Shown here piece by piece: positions 7,926 to 16,946 of a DNA stretch of 42,423 nt. The notes beneath the pieces were generated by a model that made no database searches, had not been told where the DNA came from, and worked only from the letters and a program-made list of their open reading frames with translations. Made by a program: the position numbers and the translations under genes. Within the stretch, counting starts at the first letter, position 1. Each line of letters starts with the position of its first letter. This stretch comes from Saprospiraceae bacterium. GTDB taxonomy: Bacteria > Bacteroidota > Bacteroidia > Chitinophagales > Saprospiraceae. Location of the stretch: contig JALSGS010000010.1 of NCBI GenBank assembly GCA_026982695.1, positions 1-42,423 on the forward strand. Direction: 5' to 3'.

Positions 7926-8855
7926 ATGGACCTTCAGCGAATGGCTGCTTATGTCGAGCGTTTAGAAGGTGATATCCATCTGGTCTTGCCTCGGTTTTTT
8001 GCCAAAGCAGGCAAAAAAACCGTACATGACTTCAGAGTGAGTGTGAAGCGCTTGCGTGCGGTGTGTGCACTGCTTGAAGGTACATTAGATGCCTTTTCTT
8101 CAGAAGAGGTAGAATTGCTGTTGTGCCCTTTGTATAAACGCGCAGGAGAGGTGCGCAAATGGCAGCTTATTTACCAGCGCCTACATCAGTTGGAAGCACG
8201 GCACCACGCAGCAAGTACATGGGCCGTTTTGGCAAAAAAGCAAAAACAACATGCTATTGATGCATTGATCGCTTTGGCTAATGGCTTTAATATCACGCCT
8301 TTGCGCGCTACCTGTGCTGCGGCGCGCAGCCGACTGATTCACCTCGATATACCTCGATTTGCCTATGCATTGGACCATTATTGGGACGACCAGCTCAGGT
8401 CGTTGCATGCTTGTTATGTGCAGCGATCGCAAGTGGAAAAAAGCTGGCATGAGGCAAGACGCCTGCTCAAACAATTGATCTATCAGATAGAGCTACTACA
8501 TGTAGCAATGCCTACGGTAGTGCTACCTAAAGATCTTGTCAAAGAGTTGAAAAAACACCAAGATCAGTTGGGCAAATGGCATGATGCTTACCAGATATGG
8601 ACCACCTTACTACAGATGGGCCTAGAGGATGCTGCTTTGGCTGATGTATTCGAACGCCGCCTGGAGCGCCAGTGGTCGAGGGCTACTCGTTTTTTTGAAG
8701 CTTGGCCGCATCTGCGCGAGTCGCTGCGAGCTTTGGGTAAGGCCTATGCACAATCCGCACAACAGGTACCTACACCTGCGATGCACAAGCATAAAAGTGG
8801 AAAAAGATTGCGCGAGTCGATATTTCCCAAAAACCTGAATGATTTATTGCGCTGA
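7926..8855 (+). CDS. CHAD domain-containing protein
   Basis: A 309-residue all-helical soluble protein. The CHAD signature HDFRVSVKRLRA lies at about residues 34-45. A second half-repeat contains SWHEARRLLKQLIYQIELL (about 167-187), so the usual pair of four-helix bundles with conserved His, Arg and Lys is present. CHAD domains bind polyphosphate through this basic surface and localise to polyphosphate granules. No CYTH triphosphatase domain is fused here, unlike many CHAD proteins. The C-terminus is basic (HKHKSGKRLRES). It is the first of three same-strand genes, followed after about 50 bases by a P-loop kinase. I infer a phosphate or polyphosphate-related job; its enzymatic role, if any, is unknown. 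Confidence 0.88.
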   Translation: MDLQRMAAYVERLEGDIHLVLPRFFAKAGKKTVHDFRVSVKRLRAVCALLEGTLDAFSSEEVELLLCPLYKRAGEVRKWQLIYQRLHQLEARHHAASTWAVLAKKQKQHAIDALIALANGFNITPLRATCAAARSRLIHLDIPRFAYALDHYWDDQLRSLHACYVQRSQVEKSWHEARRLLKQLIYQIELLHVAMPTVVLPKDLVKELKKHQDQLGKWHDAYQIWTTLLQMGLEDAALADVFERRLERQWSRATRFFEAWPHLRESLRALGKAYAQSAQQVPTPAMHKHKSGKRLRESIFPKNLNDLLR

Positions 8856-8905
8856 ACTCTTTTAGTGTTGCTTTAAACACCTTGTTTTCAAGTGAATGTA
8901 AGTGT

Positions 8906-9460
8906 ATGATTATGGCGTGTTCAGCCGAACAAGTACAGTTGCCACACGCTCCTAAAAAGCCTTTCCTTGTTTTAATAGGTGGCCTGCCTGGCACGGGCAA
9001 GACGACCTTAGCTAAAAAACTTGCCCATCGGCTTCGTGCGCAGCATCTCAATAGCGATATTTTGCGCGATCGCTTGCACAAGCGCGGCCAATACGATGAG
9101 TTTACCAAGCAGACGATCTATGATGCCCTCGTATGGGCTACGCGCAATTACTTGCGTGCGGGGCGGCCTGTAGTGGTCGATGCCACCTTTTACAAGCGTG
9201 CTCTTAGAGCACCCTTTGTCCAGATGGCACAACAGTTAGGCATACCTGTAGCATGGATCTTGCTCACAGCACCTGAAGAGGTAGTCGCGGCTCGCGTATC
9301 GCAAAAGCGCCCTTATAGCGAAGCCGATTTTTCGGTGTACCGAAAAGTCAAGCAAGATTTTGAGCCTTTGGATACACCTCATTTAGTATTAAATACTTGC
9401 ACTACTGCCGATGCCCTATTGTTCCAGGCCCTTCAATTTGTATATGAGACCTTGTCTTGA
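8906..9460 (+). CDS. AAA_33/zeta-toxin-like P-loop kinase (COG0645 type)
   Basis: The open frame begins at a TTG (8882), but ATG at 8906 (or 8912) is the likelier start, giving about 184 residues. Walker A GGLPGTGKTTLA appears near residue 26 of the short form. The LNSDILRDRLHK segment is typical of small P-loop phosphotransferases such as gluconate kinase or zeta toxin, with the Asp positioned as general base. VVVDATFYKRALR and RVSQKRPYSEAD resemble a lid region. The substrate is unknown. In many bacteria this domain is fused behind an aminoglycoside-phosphotransferase-like domain. Here the two are separate genes in reversed order, with this gene first and the APH-like gene immediately after. 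A toxin role is unlikely because no antitoxin is present. Confidence 0.82.
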   Translation: MIMACSAEQVQLPHAPKKPFLVLIGGLPGTGKTTLAKKLAHRLRAQHLNSDILRDRLHKRGQYDEFTKQTIYDALVWATRNYLRAGRPVVVDATFYKRALRAPFVQMAQQLGIPVAWILLTAPEEVVAARVSQKRPYSEADFSVYRKVKQDFEPLDTPHLVLNTCTTADALLFQALQFVYETLS

Positions 9461-9495
9461 CAGTAAATGTAATCCTGAGCTCCACAACGCATGCC

Positions 9496-10518
9496 ATGAC
9501 CAATACAGATATCCAACAGATCATCGAACGGAGGGCATGGCCTGGCAATGCCCCATTACAGGCCATGCATGAGACGCATATCTCTTGGGTATTAGTTACC
9601 TCAGCATTTGCCTGGAAGATCAAAAAACCCGTTCGCTTTTCCTTCTTAGACTTTTCCACCTTGGAGCTGCGCCACAAGTATTGCATGCGAGAAGTAGTGC
9701 TCAATAGCCGCTTGAGCAAGGATGTGTACTTGGGAGTAGTGCCCGTGCGCCAGCACAAACGACAATTGCAAATTGGCGGTACACAGGGCACTGTAGTGGA
9801 TTATGCGGTGCAAATGAAAACACTCGATGCCTCCCGCCGTATGGATCTGCTGGTCGAGCAACAGGCGGTGAGCGATGCCCAGCTGAGACAACTGGCTCAG
9901 ACGATCGCCGCATTTCACCTACGTGCCGAACGCGTAGCCCAACCTGTCAGTGCTGCGTTGCTATACGAAGAGTTTGCCGATCTATTGGAGGTGCAATCTA
10001 TTTTGTCCTCTTTCTTTGATACTGCAACTGTGGCGCGTTTTGCACAGGCTGTAGCTTTTGCCAAAACCTGGCTCGACCAACATGCTGATCACTTTATAGA
10101 TCGCTTTCATATGGGTTGGGTGGTCGATGGCCATGGCGACTTGCATACGCGCAATATCTTTTTGCTCGAACAGCCCGTAATCTTTGATTGCATCGAGTTT
10201 AATGATGGCCTGCGGCAACTCGACGTGCTCAACGAAATGGCATTTCTTGGCATGGACCTCAACTACTACGGTGCCCCTCAGCTCGAACGAAAGTTGATGC
10301 ACTATTACCTCTATTATTTTCCGTGCATTAGATCGCAGATCGATTGGCGATTATATCGCTTTTTCAAATGGTATAGGGCCAATGTGCGCTTAAAGGTGTA
10401 TTGCCTGTCGTTTCGGCCCGATGAGGATCCAGCCCCCCAACAAGTGGAAAAATTGCATCGCTATGCGCAATTGTTTTTTCATTATTTCGAGCGCTTGCGC
10501 CATCCACACGGCTCATAA
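9496..10518 (+). CDS. Aminoglycoside phosphotransferase-like kinase (COG2187 type)
   Basis: The frame opens at a TTG (9457) overlapping the previous stop, but ATG 9496 (MTNTDIQQIIERRAW) matches where family members begin. The product is about 340 residues. It shows ETHISWVLVTSAFAWKIKKP, where Lys of KIKKP is the expected ATP-binding lysine. It then has FSFLDFSTLELR and the catalytic loop VDGHGDLHTRNIF, followed by FDCIEFND, which holds the metal-binding Asp. These are the hallmarks of the protein-kinase-like APH fold. Members of this subgroup are usually fused to the P-loop kinase encoded just upstream. The substrate is unknown and I do not infer antibiotic resistance. It is the last gene of the CHAD-kinase-kinase row. 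Confidence 0.82.
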   Translation: MTNTDIQQIIERRAWPGNAPLQAMHETHISWVLVTSAFAWKIKKPVRFSFLDFSTLELRHKYCMREVVLNSRLSKDVYLGVVPVRQHKRQLQIGGTQGTVVDYAVQMKTLDASRRMDLLVEQQAVSDAQLRQLAQTIAAFHLRAERVAQPVSAALLYEEFADLLEVQSILSSFFDTATVARFAQAVAFAKTWLDQHADHFIDRFHMGWVVDGHGDLHTRNIFLLEQPVIFDCIEFNDGLRQLDVLNEMAFLGMDLNYYGAPQLERKLMHYYLYYFPCIRSQIDWRLYRFFKWYRANVRLKVYCLSFRPDEDPAPQQVEKLHRYAQLFFHYFERLRHPHGS

Positions 10519-10711
10519 CCTTGGGCATATCCAGGTACATTGTGCATATCAGATTATTTGAAAACGCTCTTTTGTGGCAATCTTTTTGGAAGGTAGGAGG
10601 TTGTTTGTACAAAGGATGTAATCATTACTAGCTGTGCAATTTGTTTTTTTGCAAATGATCCTGTGTCTGATCGGATAAGGTGTAACTTGCACGCATAACA
10701 TAGTTTGGATT

Positions 10712-13700
10712 ATGAGCGCACAGAGCAACTACCAACTTCTAATCGAAAAGCTGGATCGGTTTATCCGCCGCTATTACATCAACCAGCTTATTCGGGGCAG
10801 CTTGTATACCGTTGGCTTGTTGGGAGGGCTGTTTTTGGCGTTCAGCATAGCTGAATACTATTTGTACTTTCCTAGCCATGTACGCAAGTTGCTGTTTTGG
10901 TCGTACGTACTCATCGCTGTTGGGGCGCTGACAGGATGGGTGGGGTTGCCTTTGTTGCGTTATTTCCGTTTGGGGCAAGTGATCTCGCACGAGCAAGCAG
11001 CGCTTATCATTGGGCGCCATTTTAGCAACGTACAGGATAAGTTGCTCAACATTCTGCAGCTGCGCAGTCAGATGGACAGCGCTACGAGCAAAGCACTGAT
11101 AGAGGCTAGTATCGAGCAGAAGTCCGAGGCTATAAAATTGGTGCCTTTTCAAAAGGCAATCGATCTGGGGCAGAATAAAAAATACTTGCGCTATGCTTTG
11201 CCGCCAGTGCTGCTATTGCTGCTCATACTGTTGATCAATGCCAACCTCATTACAGATAGTACGCGCCGCATCATCCAAAATGATAAGGAGTTCGAACGCC
11301 CTGCACCTTTTTACTTCCTGCTTCCTCAGCAGGCAGCGTTGCGCGTGGTGCAATACGAAGATTTTCCCCTTTCGGTAAAAGTAGAAGGCGAAGTGCTGCC
11401 TCAAGAGGTATTTATCGAGGTAGAGGGATATCCCTACCGGATGAAACGCCAATCGGCTGATACATTTACATGGATGTTCAACAACGTGCAGCAAGATACG
11501 CGCTTTCGGCTTGTAGCAGGTCGTGTGAGTTCGCCCACTTATGTGCTCGAAGTATTGCGCAAACCTAATATTGCTGGTTTTGAAGTCAAGCTCGACTATC
11601 CAGCCTATACAGGCCGTAAAGACGAAGTGTTGCAGAGTATAGGCGATTTGGTGGTACCTGCCGGCACACAGGTGGAATGGGTGTTTGAAACGCGCTTTAC
11701 CAACCAGATCGCATTAGCTTTCGAACAAGAGCCCCAGTTGGCTTTGGCCAAACGCATCGGTGAAGGGTTATTTGCTTTTCGCAAAAAGGCGATGAACACC
11801 CAGGCATATAAGCTGTACGTATCAAATGAAGACTTGCCACGTGCCGACAGCGTCAGCTATGTGCTCAGCGTAGTGCCTGACCAATATCCGGTTATTTCGG
11901 TAACCTCTTTTAAGGACAGTAGCCTTCAAAACGTCATCTACTTTGTAGGAGATGCCACAGACGACTATGGCTTGCGCAGGCTCACTTTCAACTATCGCAT
12001 CCATCGGGCAGAAGGTGCTACAGATCCCCCCCCCCAGCAGATAGAGGTGATGCAACCCAAAGACAAAGCCGTCCAATATACTTGGACATGGGACTTGAGC
12101 CAGTTAGCTCTCCAGCCAGGCGATGAAGTCACCTATTACTTCGAAGTATGGGACAACGACCAGGTGAATGGCAGCAAGTCGTCGCGCACGACGCTTATGG
12201 TACATGCTATGCCCACTCAAGAAGAATTGGAAGCGCAGGCTGAAGCAAATAACGAAAAGATAAAGGAGCAGTTGCGCAAGGCTATTGAAGAGAGCAAAAA
12301 GGTGCAAGAAGAGCTCAAAAAGCTGCGCGAACGCATGCTGCAAGAAAAGGAAATCGACTGGCAAATGCGCAAGGAGTTGGAGCGCTTGCTCGACAAACAC
12401 AAAACACTTCAGCAACGCATCGAAGAAGCCAAAAGAGCATTTGAAGAAAACAAACAAAAACAGTCACCTACCGATGAATCTTTACAACAAAAGCAAGAGC
12501 AGCTTGAATCACTCTTCGAAGAAGTTATGGATGAAAAAACCGAAGAGCTGCTCAAGCAGCTCGAAGAGCTGATGGAAAAACTCGAAAAAGAAGGTGCTCT
12601 GGACATGATCGAGCAGATGGAGTTCACTGATGAAGAAATGGAAATGGAACTAGATCGCCTGCTCGAATTGTTCAAAGAGCTAGAAGTATCGCACGAAATA
12701 TCTAAGACTGTAGAAAAACTCGAAGAGCTGGCCCAAGAACAAGAGCAACTCAGCGAACAAACAGAGCAAACGCCCCAAGGGGATGACCAAAGGCAGCAAG
12801 AATTACAAGAAAAGCAACAAGATATAAACGAGCAATTCGAACAGCTCCAAGAGCAAGTTGAAGAACTAATCGAGAAAAACGAACAGCTCGAGCGACCTAA
12901 AGACTTAGGGCAGCCTCAGGAGCAAATGGAAGACATAGAACAAGACCTCAACGACTCACAACAGCAGCTTCAGCAGCAGCAGAACCAAAAGGCTGCCCAA
13001 AAGCAAAAGCAAGCAGCGCAGAAGATGAAGCAGATGGCTCAACAGATGGCTAGTCAGATGCAAGCGCAGGCCATGCAGCAAATGCAAGAAGATATGGAGA
13101 GCCTGCGCCAGCTGCTGGAAAACTTGGTAAGCTTGTCGTTTGAGCAGGAAGACCTCATAGGAGCTTTTGGAGCGGCTACACCCAATACACCTCACTATGT
13201 AACGCTTGTACAGGACCAATTTCGCATCAAGGAAGATTTTCGCATTGTAGAAGATAGCCTACAGGCATTGTCCAAGCGTGTGTTTCAAATAGAGAGCTTT
13301 GTCACGGAAAAGGTAAGTGAAGTCAAGCAGCACCTCCAGCATACCATTGGCGAGCTCGAAGAAAGGCGCATTCCACAGGCATTGGAGCATCAGCAGTATG
13401 TGATGAAAAACCTCAACGATCTGGCACTGATGCTTAGCGAAGTGATGGAGCAGATGCAGCAGCAGATGGCCGGCATGATGGCTGGGGCACAGATGTGTAC
13501 CAAGCCAGGAGGAGCAGGCAAAGAGGGCAATGTGCCCATGGATAAAATCACGCAGGGGCAAAAAGAACTCGGTGAGCAAATGCGCCAGATGCGACAACGC
13601 ATGCAACAGGGACAAGGAGGTAGTAGTGAAGAGTTTGCCAAAATGGCTGCTCGGCAGGCCGCTTTGCGAGAGGCACTCCGACAAAAACAGAAAGAATTGC

Positions 13701-14059
13701 AACAACAAGGCAAAGGCTCTAAAGAGCTGCAGAAACTCATTGAGGAGATGGATCGCATAGAGACCGACCTGGTCAACAAGCGACTAACCAATGAGATGTT
13801 GCGCCGTCAGCAGGAAATCCTCACACGCCTGCTCGAAGCTGAGCGGGCTGAGCGCGAACGCGAATACGACAATCAGCGCCAAGCCGAGACAGCTAAAACC
13901 GTAGAACGCAAGTTACCACCCGAATTAGAGGCGTATTTGCGCAAGCGCAAAGCTCAAATCGAAGCTTTTCGCACTGTGTCGCCTGCGCTTAAACCCTACT
14001 ATCGCACTCTGGTAGAAACGTATTTGCGCCAACTCAAACAGCAGCAAAGCCGTGGATGA
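10712..14059 (+). CDS. DUF4175 family membrane protein with long Gln/Glu-rich coiled coil
   Basis: A 1115-residue protein. Two transmembrane helices lie near residues 28-52 and 60-85, and a third at about 158-180 (LPPVLLLLLILLINANLI). A beta-rich presumably periplasmic part follows (about 200-500: VQYEDFPLSVKVEGEVLP, FEVKLDYPAYTGRK). The remainder is low-complexity helical sequence dominated by Glu, Gln, Lys, Leu and Met (about 505-1110), predicted as long coiled coils. This matches the DUF4175 family, common in Bacteroidota and of unknown role. The Met/Gln-rich stretch near 13020-13100 is striking. A run of ten C at 12026-12035 lies inside the gene. It stands alone, convergent with the MoxR-type ATPase gene. 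Because of the biased composition, other reading frames also look open. Confidence 0.85.
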   Translation: MSAQSNYQLLIEKLDRFIRRYYINQLIRGSLYTVGLLGGLFLAFSIAEYYLYFPSHVRKLLFWSYVLIAVGALTGWVGLPLLRYFRLGQVISHEQAALIIGRHFSNVQDKLLNILQLRSQMDSATSKALIEASIEQKSEAIKLVPFQKAIDLGQNKKYLRYALPPVLLLLLILLINANLITDSTRRIIQNDKEFERPAPFYFLLPQQAALRVVQYEDFPLSVKVEGEVLPQEVFIEVEGYPYRMKRQSADTFTWMFNNVQQDTRFRLVAGRVSSPTYVLEVLRKPNIAGFEVKLDYPAYTGRKDEVLQSIGDLVVPAGTQVEWVFETRFTNQIALAFEQEPQLALAKRIGEGLFAFRKKAMNTQAYKLYVSNEDLPRADSVSYVLSVVPDQYPVISVTSFKDSSLQNVIYFVGDATDDYGLRRLTFNYRIHRAEGATDPPPQQIEVMQPKDKAVQYTWTWDLSQLALQPGDEVTYYFEVWDNDQVNGSKSSRTTLMVHAMPTQEELEAQAEANNEKIKEQLRKAIEESKKVQEELKKLRERMLQEKEIDWQMRKELERLLDKHKTLQQRIEEAKRAFEENKQKQSPTDESLQQKQEQLESLFEEVMDEKTEELLKQLEELMEKLEKEGALDMIEQMEFTDEEMEMELDRLLELFKELEVSHEISKTVEKLEELAQEQEQLSEQTEQTPQGDDQRQQELQEKQQDINEQFEQLQEQVEELIEKNEQLERPKDLGQPQEQMEDIEQDLNDSQQQLQQQQNQKAAQKQKQAAQKMKQMAQQMASQMQAQAMQQMQEDMESLRQLLENLVSLSFEQEDLIGAFGAATPNTPHYVTLVQDQFRIKEDFRIVEDSLQALSKRVFQIESFVTEKVSEVKQHLQHTIGELEERRIPQALEHQQYVMKNLNDLALMLSEVMEQMQQQMAGMMAGAQMCTKPGGAGKEGNVPMDKITQGQKELGEQMRQMRQRMQQGQGGSSEEFAKMAARQAALREALRQKQKELQQQGKGSKELQKLIEEMDRIETDLVNKRLTNEMLRRQQEILTRLLEAERAEREREYDNQRQAETAKTVERKLPPELEAYLRKRKAQIEAFRTVSPALKPYYRTLVETYLRQLKQQQSRG
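12026..12035. repeat. Homopolymer of ten C inside the DUF4175 gene
   Basis: GAT is followed by ten C and then AG, encoding Asp-Pro-Pro-Pro-Gln at about residue 438. A tract of this length is a known hotspot for slipped-strand mutation and for sequencing error. Loss or gain of one C would truncate the protein just before its coiled-coil half. Confidence 0.9.
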
Positions 14060-14085
14060 GCATCCGTAAGTGAGCAATTCCACTA

Positions 14086-15174
14086 TTACAATATTTGTTT
14101 ACAAGCCTCATACAGATCGCCCCAACCCTTGCGCTGACGTACTACCGTTTCGAGGTATTCCAACCACACTTCGCGGTCGTGACGGGGATCTTGTACAATG
14201 GCGCCCGTCATGCCTGCCGCCAGTTCCTCAGCACCCACTGTGCCCGAGCCAAAGTGGAGTGCCAGTGCTTGACCGTGCTGTATGACCGATATTGCTTCAG
14301 CAGTGCTCAATGTGGAGGAGGGCGACTTGAGCTTTGTACGCCCATCTTCGGTTTGCCCACTGCGTAGCTCTCTGAAAATAGTCACTAAGCGCTTGATCTG
14401 TGCTATGGGGGCTGCCTCAGGAGGGAGCTGCAGGGATTGGCCTAACTGTGCGATGCGCGCTTGCACGATTTTCACCTCTTCGTCAAAGCGTTCGGGTAGT
14501 GGCATCACTACTGTATTGAAACGGCGACGCAAGGCACTGGACAATTCGTTGACGCCTCGATCTCGGTCGTTGGCTGTAGCGATGAGGTTGAAGCCGCGCT
14601 GCGCCTGTACCTCGATGTTGAGCTCGGGAATGGGTAGGGCTTTTTCCGAAAGGATCGTAATTAGTGCATCTTGCACATCTGAGGGGATACGCGTCAACTC
14701 TTCCACGCGTACAATCTTTCCTTGGCGCATGCCTTCCATTACAGGGCTGGGGACCAATGCCTTTGCCGAAGGCCCTTCTGCAATGAGTCGCGCATAGTTC
14801 CAGCCATAGCGCAACATCGACTCATCCATACCAGCCGTGCCTTGTATTAGTAGTGTAGAATCGCCACTGATGGCTGCAGCCAGATGTTCTGATACCCATG
14901 TTTTGGCCGTTCCGGGTACTCCTGTCAGCAGCAGTGCACGATTGGTGGCCAAAGTGGCTACGGCTGTTTCAATGAGTCGGCGGCTGCCAAAGTATTTAGG
15001 CGCGATGTGGGTGCCATCGGGCAGTGTGGTACCCATAAGGTAGTCAACTACTGCGCGCGGCGAACGATGCCAGTGTGTGGGGCGAGGGTGTGTGTCGAAG
15101 CGCGCTATAGCTTCCAGCTCATGGGCAAAGGCTTGTTCTGCGTGTGGCCTGATGATGTGTGACTGTTCAGTCAT
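14086..15174 (-). CDS. MoxR-type AAA ATPase (YehL-like)
   Basis: A 362-residue AAA+ ATPase. Walker A reads GVPGTAKTW (about residues 84-92), Walker B is the degenerate IVRVEEL, sensor 1 is LIATANDRD, and an arginine-finger region follows (SSALRRRFN). A pre-domain and a C-terminal helical lid complete a normal MoxR length. The MoxR and YehL-like subgroup normally acts with von Willebrand factor A, SWIM zinc-finger and DUF5682 partners encoded alongside. None of these is adjacent here: the upstream neighbour is an unknown secreted protein and the other side is DUF4175, convergent across about 26 bases. The function is probably chaperone-like remodelling or metal insertion, known only by analogy. 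Confidence 0.87.
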   Translation of the reverse strand: MTEQSHIIRPHAEQAFAHELEAIARFDTHPRPTHWHRSPRAVVDYLMGTTLPDGTHIAPKYFGSRRLIETAVATLATNRALLLTGVPGTAKTWVSEHLAAAISGDSTLLIQGTAGMDESMLRYGWNYARLIAEGPSAKALVPSPVMEGMRQGKIVRVEELTRIPSDVQDALITILSEKALPIPELNIEVQAQRGFNLIATANDRDRGVNELSSALRRRFNTVVMPLPERFDEEVKIVQARIAQLGQSLQLPPEAAPIAQIKRLVTIFRELRSGQTEDGRTKLKSPSSTLSTAEAISVIQHGQALALHFGSGTVGAEELAAGMTGAIVQDPRHDREVWLEYLETVVRQRKGWGDLYEACKQIL

Positions 15175-15238
15175 GGTTTTTTGTTTGGCCTTTCGGCAAA
15201 TTTAATAGCTCAGCACGGTACTCGTGCAAAGCGCATTT

Positions 15239-16666
15239 TTACCAGGCAATGTATACCAACCTAATGCGATTGCGGCGTTCGCTGGGCGCTATTAACGCAT
15301 TGGCAGCTGTTTGCATGGCATCGCGAAAGCGAATCTTGAGGTCTAACCCTTCAGTGCTCATCACACTATTGCGGTCGAAGTGCCCATCAGGGCGCAAGAC
15401 GTACTCGCTTACCGTCGCGCCGTATTTAATCTCATCGTTGAAAACAAGGCGTAGCGCAGCTGGCGCTTTCATGAGGAAGTAAGAAGAATATACGCCCAAA
15501 TCGTCTTGGGAGTATTGCTTTTTGTACAGCACTTCGCGCCAATGACGCTGCCCATTAGGATGAAACGATTGGACCACAATGTTGTCGAAGTAGTAGTCGG
15601 TGATATTGCGGTATCGAGCGGCATAGGTCGATACAATCGAATTGGAGGCATAACGCCTAAACTCTTTGTATTGCTCGAAAAAAACCACTACGCCACCATC
15701 TCGTCTTAAGACTAGATCGCGCACTTTGATGTCAGCAATAAACTCCCTTCTGTTTTTGGGCTTTTCTAACAACCTGCTGATAAAGGCCTCGTCGAACTCG
15801 TCGTATGCCATCCGAAAAGTGTCAGGACGTAGTGTCGTGAATGTAAGCATGAAAGCGCCTTCCGCACGGCTGATATGGGTTTGGCTGTAGAGCCCTGCCC
15901 CTACCAGTCGATTGTTAATGTGGTCATAGTCGAATAGCACGTCGTAGGTGAGTATATCTGGCAATGCAATGCGCAGCAAACTAGGGTGTAATTGCCCCTC
16001 GCGCATGGTGAATATGCGCAAGTGGTGCTGTTCGATGTAGGGCTTTCTATTCTTGAGCTCAAAGATGGCAAACATCTGCCCTTGATCCGTAATTACTGCT
16101 TGGCGAAAGTCGCGCCCGGGCACAATTTCGTCGAATGCCAGCTGGGTAGTCCATAGTAATTTCATGTCCGTGATGCGCACCGCAAAAGCATTAAAACGCA
16201 TTGCCGTGTCGAACCAATGGATCAGACAAATCTGTTTATTGCGCGAGACAGCTGTTTCAAAAGGTGGTGTAGTCAGGAGATTGCCTAAGTCGAAAACCGT
16301 CAGAGAGTCGATTAGTAGCCCACCAGGGCTGTATTTGTGCAACTTCAAATGAGTAGCACCTGCTACGCGGTGGCGATAAAGTATGGCAAACCAATCCGTA
16401 TGGGGAAACACTTCGATCACTTCTGGACGGCGCTTGTCCAGCTCGAGCGTACGCATCCATTGTTGTCGCAGTTGTCGGTCAAAGCTGTGTATCTCATAGT
16501 GATTGGATTTTTCCACTAATAGCAATATCTGACCGTGTAATTCGCCCAGCAAAGCATATAAGCCCTCATTGTTGACCACAATCTCTTCCGATATGGTCAC
16601 AGTTTGTGCCGAGACAAATGCTATAGGACATGTGGTGAGCCACAGGAGCAAAGCAAAACGAATCAT
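15239..16666 (-). CDS. Secreted protein of unknown function
   Basis: The open frame extends to 16846, but ATG at 16666 starts a clean signal peptide (MIRFALLLWLTTCPIAFVSAQ, cleavage after about residue 19-21), so I choose it, giving about 475 residues. I do not recognise a family. The mature part is beta-rich with repeating short strands such as QILLLVEKSNHYEIHSFDR, FAILYRHRVAG and KQICLIHWFDT, which might form a beta-propeller. No C-terminal T9SS sorting domain is seen, so it is probably periplasmic or lipid-independent outer-surface. It lies 65 bases upstream of the MoxR-type gene on the same strand and could be co-transcribed. Confidence 0.7.
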   Translation of the reverse strand: MIRFALLLWLTTCPIAFVSAQTVTISEEIVVNNEGLYALLGELHGQILLLVEKSNHYEIHSFDRQLRQQWMRTLELDKRRPEVIEVFPHTDWFAILYRHRVAGATHLKLHKYSPGGLLIDSLTVFDLGNLLTTPPFETAVSRNKQICLIHWFDTAMRFNAFAVRITDMKLLWTTQLAFDEIVPGRDFRQAVITDQGQMFAIFELKNRKPYIEQHHLRIFTMREGQLHPSLLRIALPDILTYDVLFDYDHINNRLVGAGLYSQTHISRAEGAFMLTFTTLRPDTFRMAYDEFDEAFISRLLEKPKNRREFIADIKVRDLVLRRDGGVVVFFEQYKEFRRYASNSIVSTYAARYRNITDYYFDNIVVQSFHPNGQRHWREVLYKKQYSQDDLGVYSSYFLMKAPAALRLVFNDEIKYGATVSEYVLRPDGHFDRNSVMSTEGLDLKIRFRDAMQTAANALIAPSERRNRIRLVYIAW

Positions 16667-16946
16667 CGCAACAGGTTTGGTGGGGCAGGGAGCATGAACG
16701 CGGAGTACCTGGATGCCATCGCCTGCTATGAAAGAAAAAAACTGGCTCGACAAATTGTTGCATGCAGTGATGCATTTGCCGATAGAGGCTACCTTTGGCC
16801 CCTTATGTACTTGAGGACCTCTACCTACAAAGATAGGTGGAAGCACGCACTGAGTTGAAGTGAAGTTCTAGCCTTGTGAGCTTTTTATGTCCACATGCTG
16901 TGGTGTAAACCTCGCCACATATAATAGCTGTTAAAACATATGCCCC

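Noticed and set aside
8906-9460. Zeta toxin of a toxin-antitoxin pair
   Set aside because: No antitoxin gene is adjacent, and the neighbour is the APH-like kinase usually linked to this kinase family.
9496-10518. Aminoglycoside resistance gene
   Set aside because: The kinase fold is shared but the sequence belongs to the COG2187-type group with no known resistance role.
12285-12675. Ser/Lys-rich frames in other phases of the DUF4175 gene
   Set aside because: They arise from the low-complexity GAA/CAG codon content of the real gene.
14282-14797. 171-codon plus-strand frame
   Set aside because: Antisense shadow of the MoxR-type ATPase gene with no motif of its own.
16667-16846. 60-codon N-terminal extension of the unknown secreted protein
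   Set aside because: A clean signal peptide begins at 16666, so the extension would bury it.
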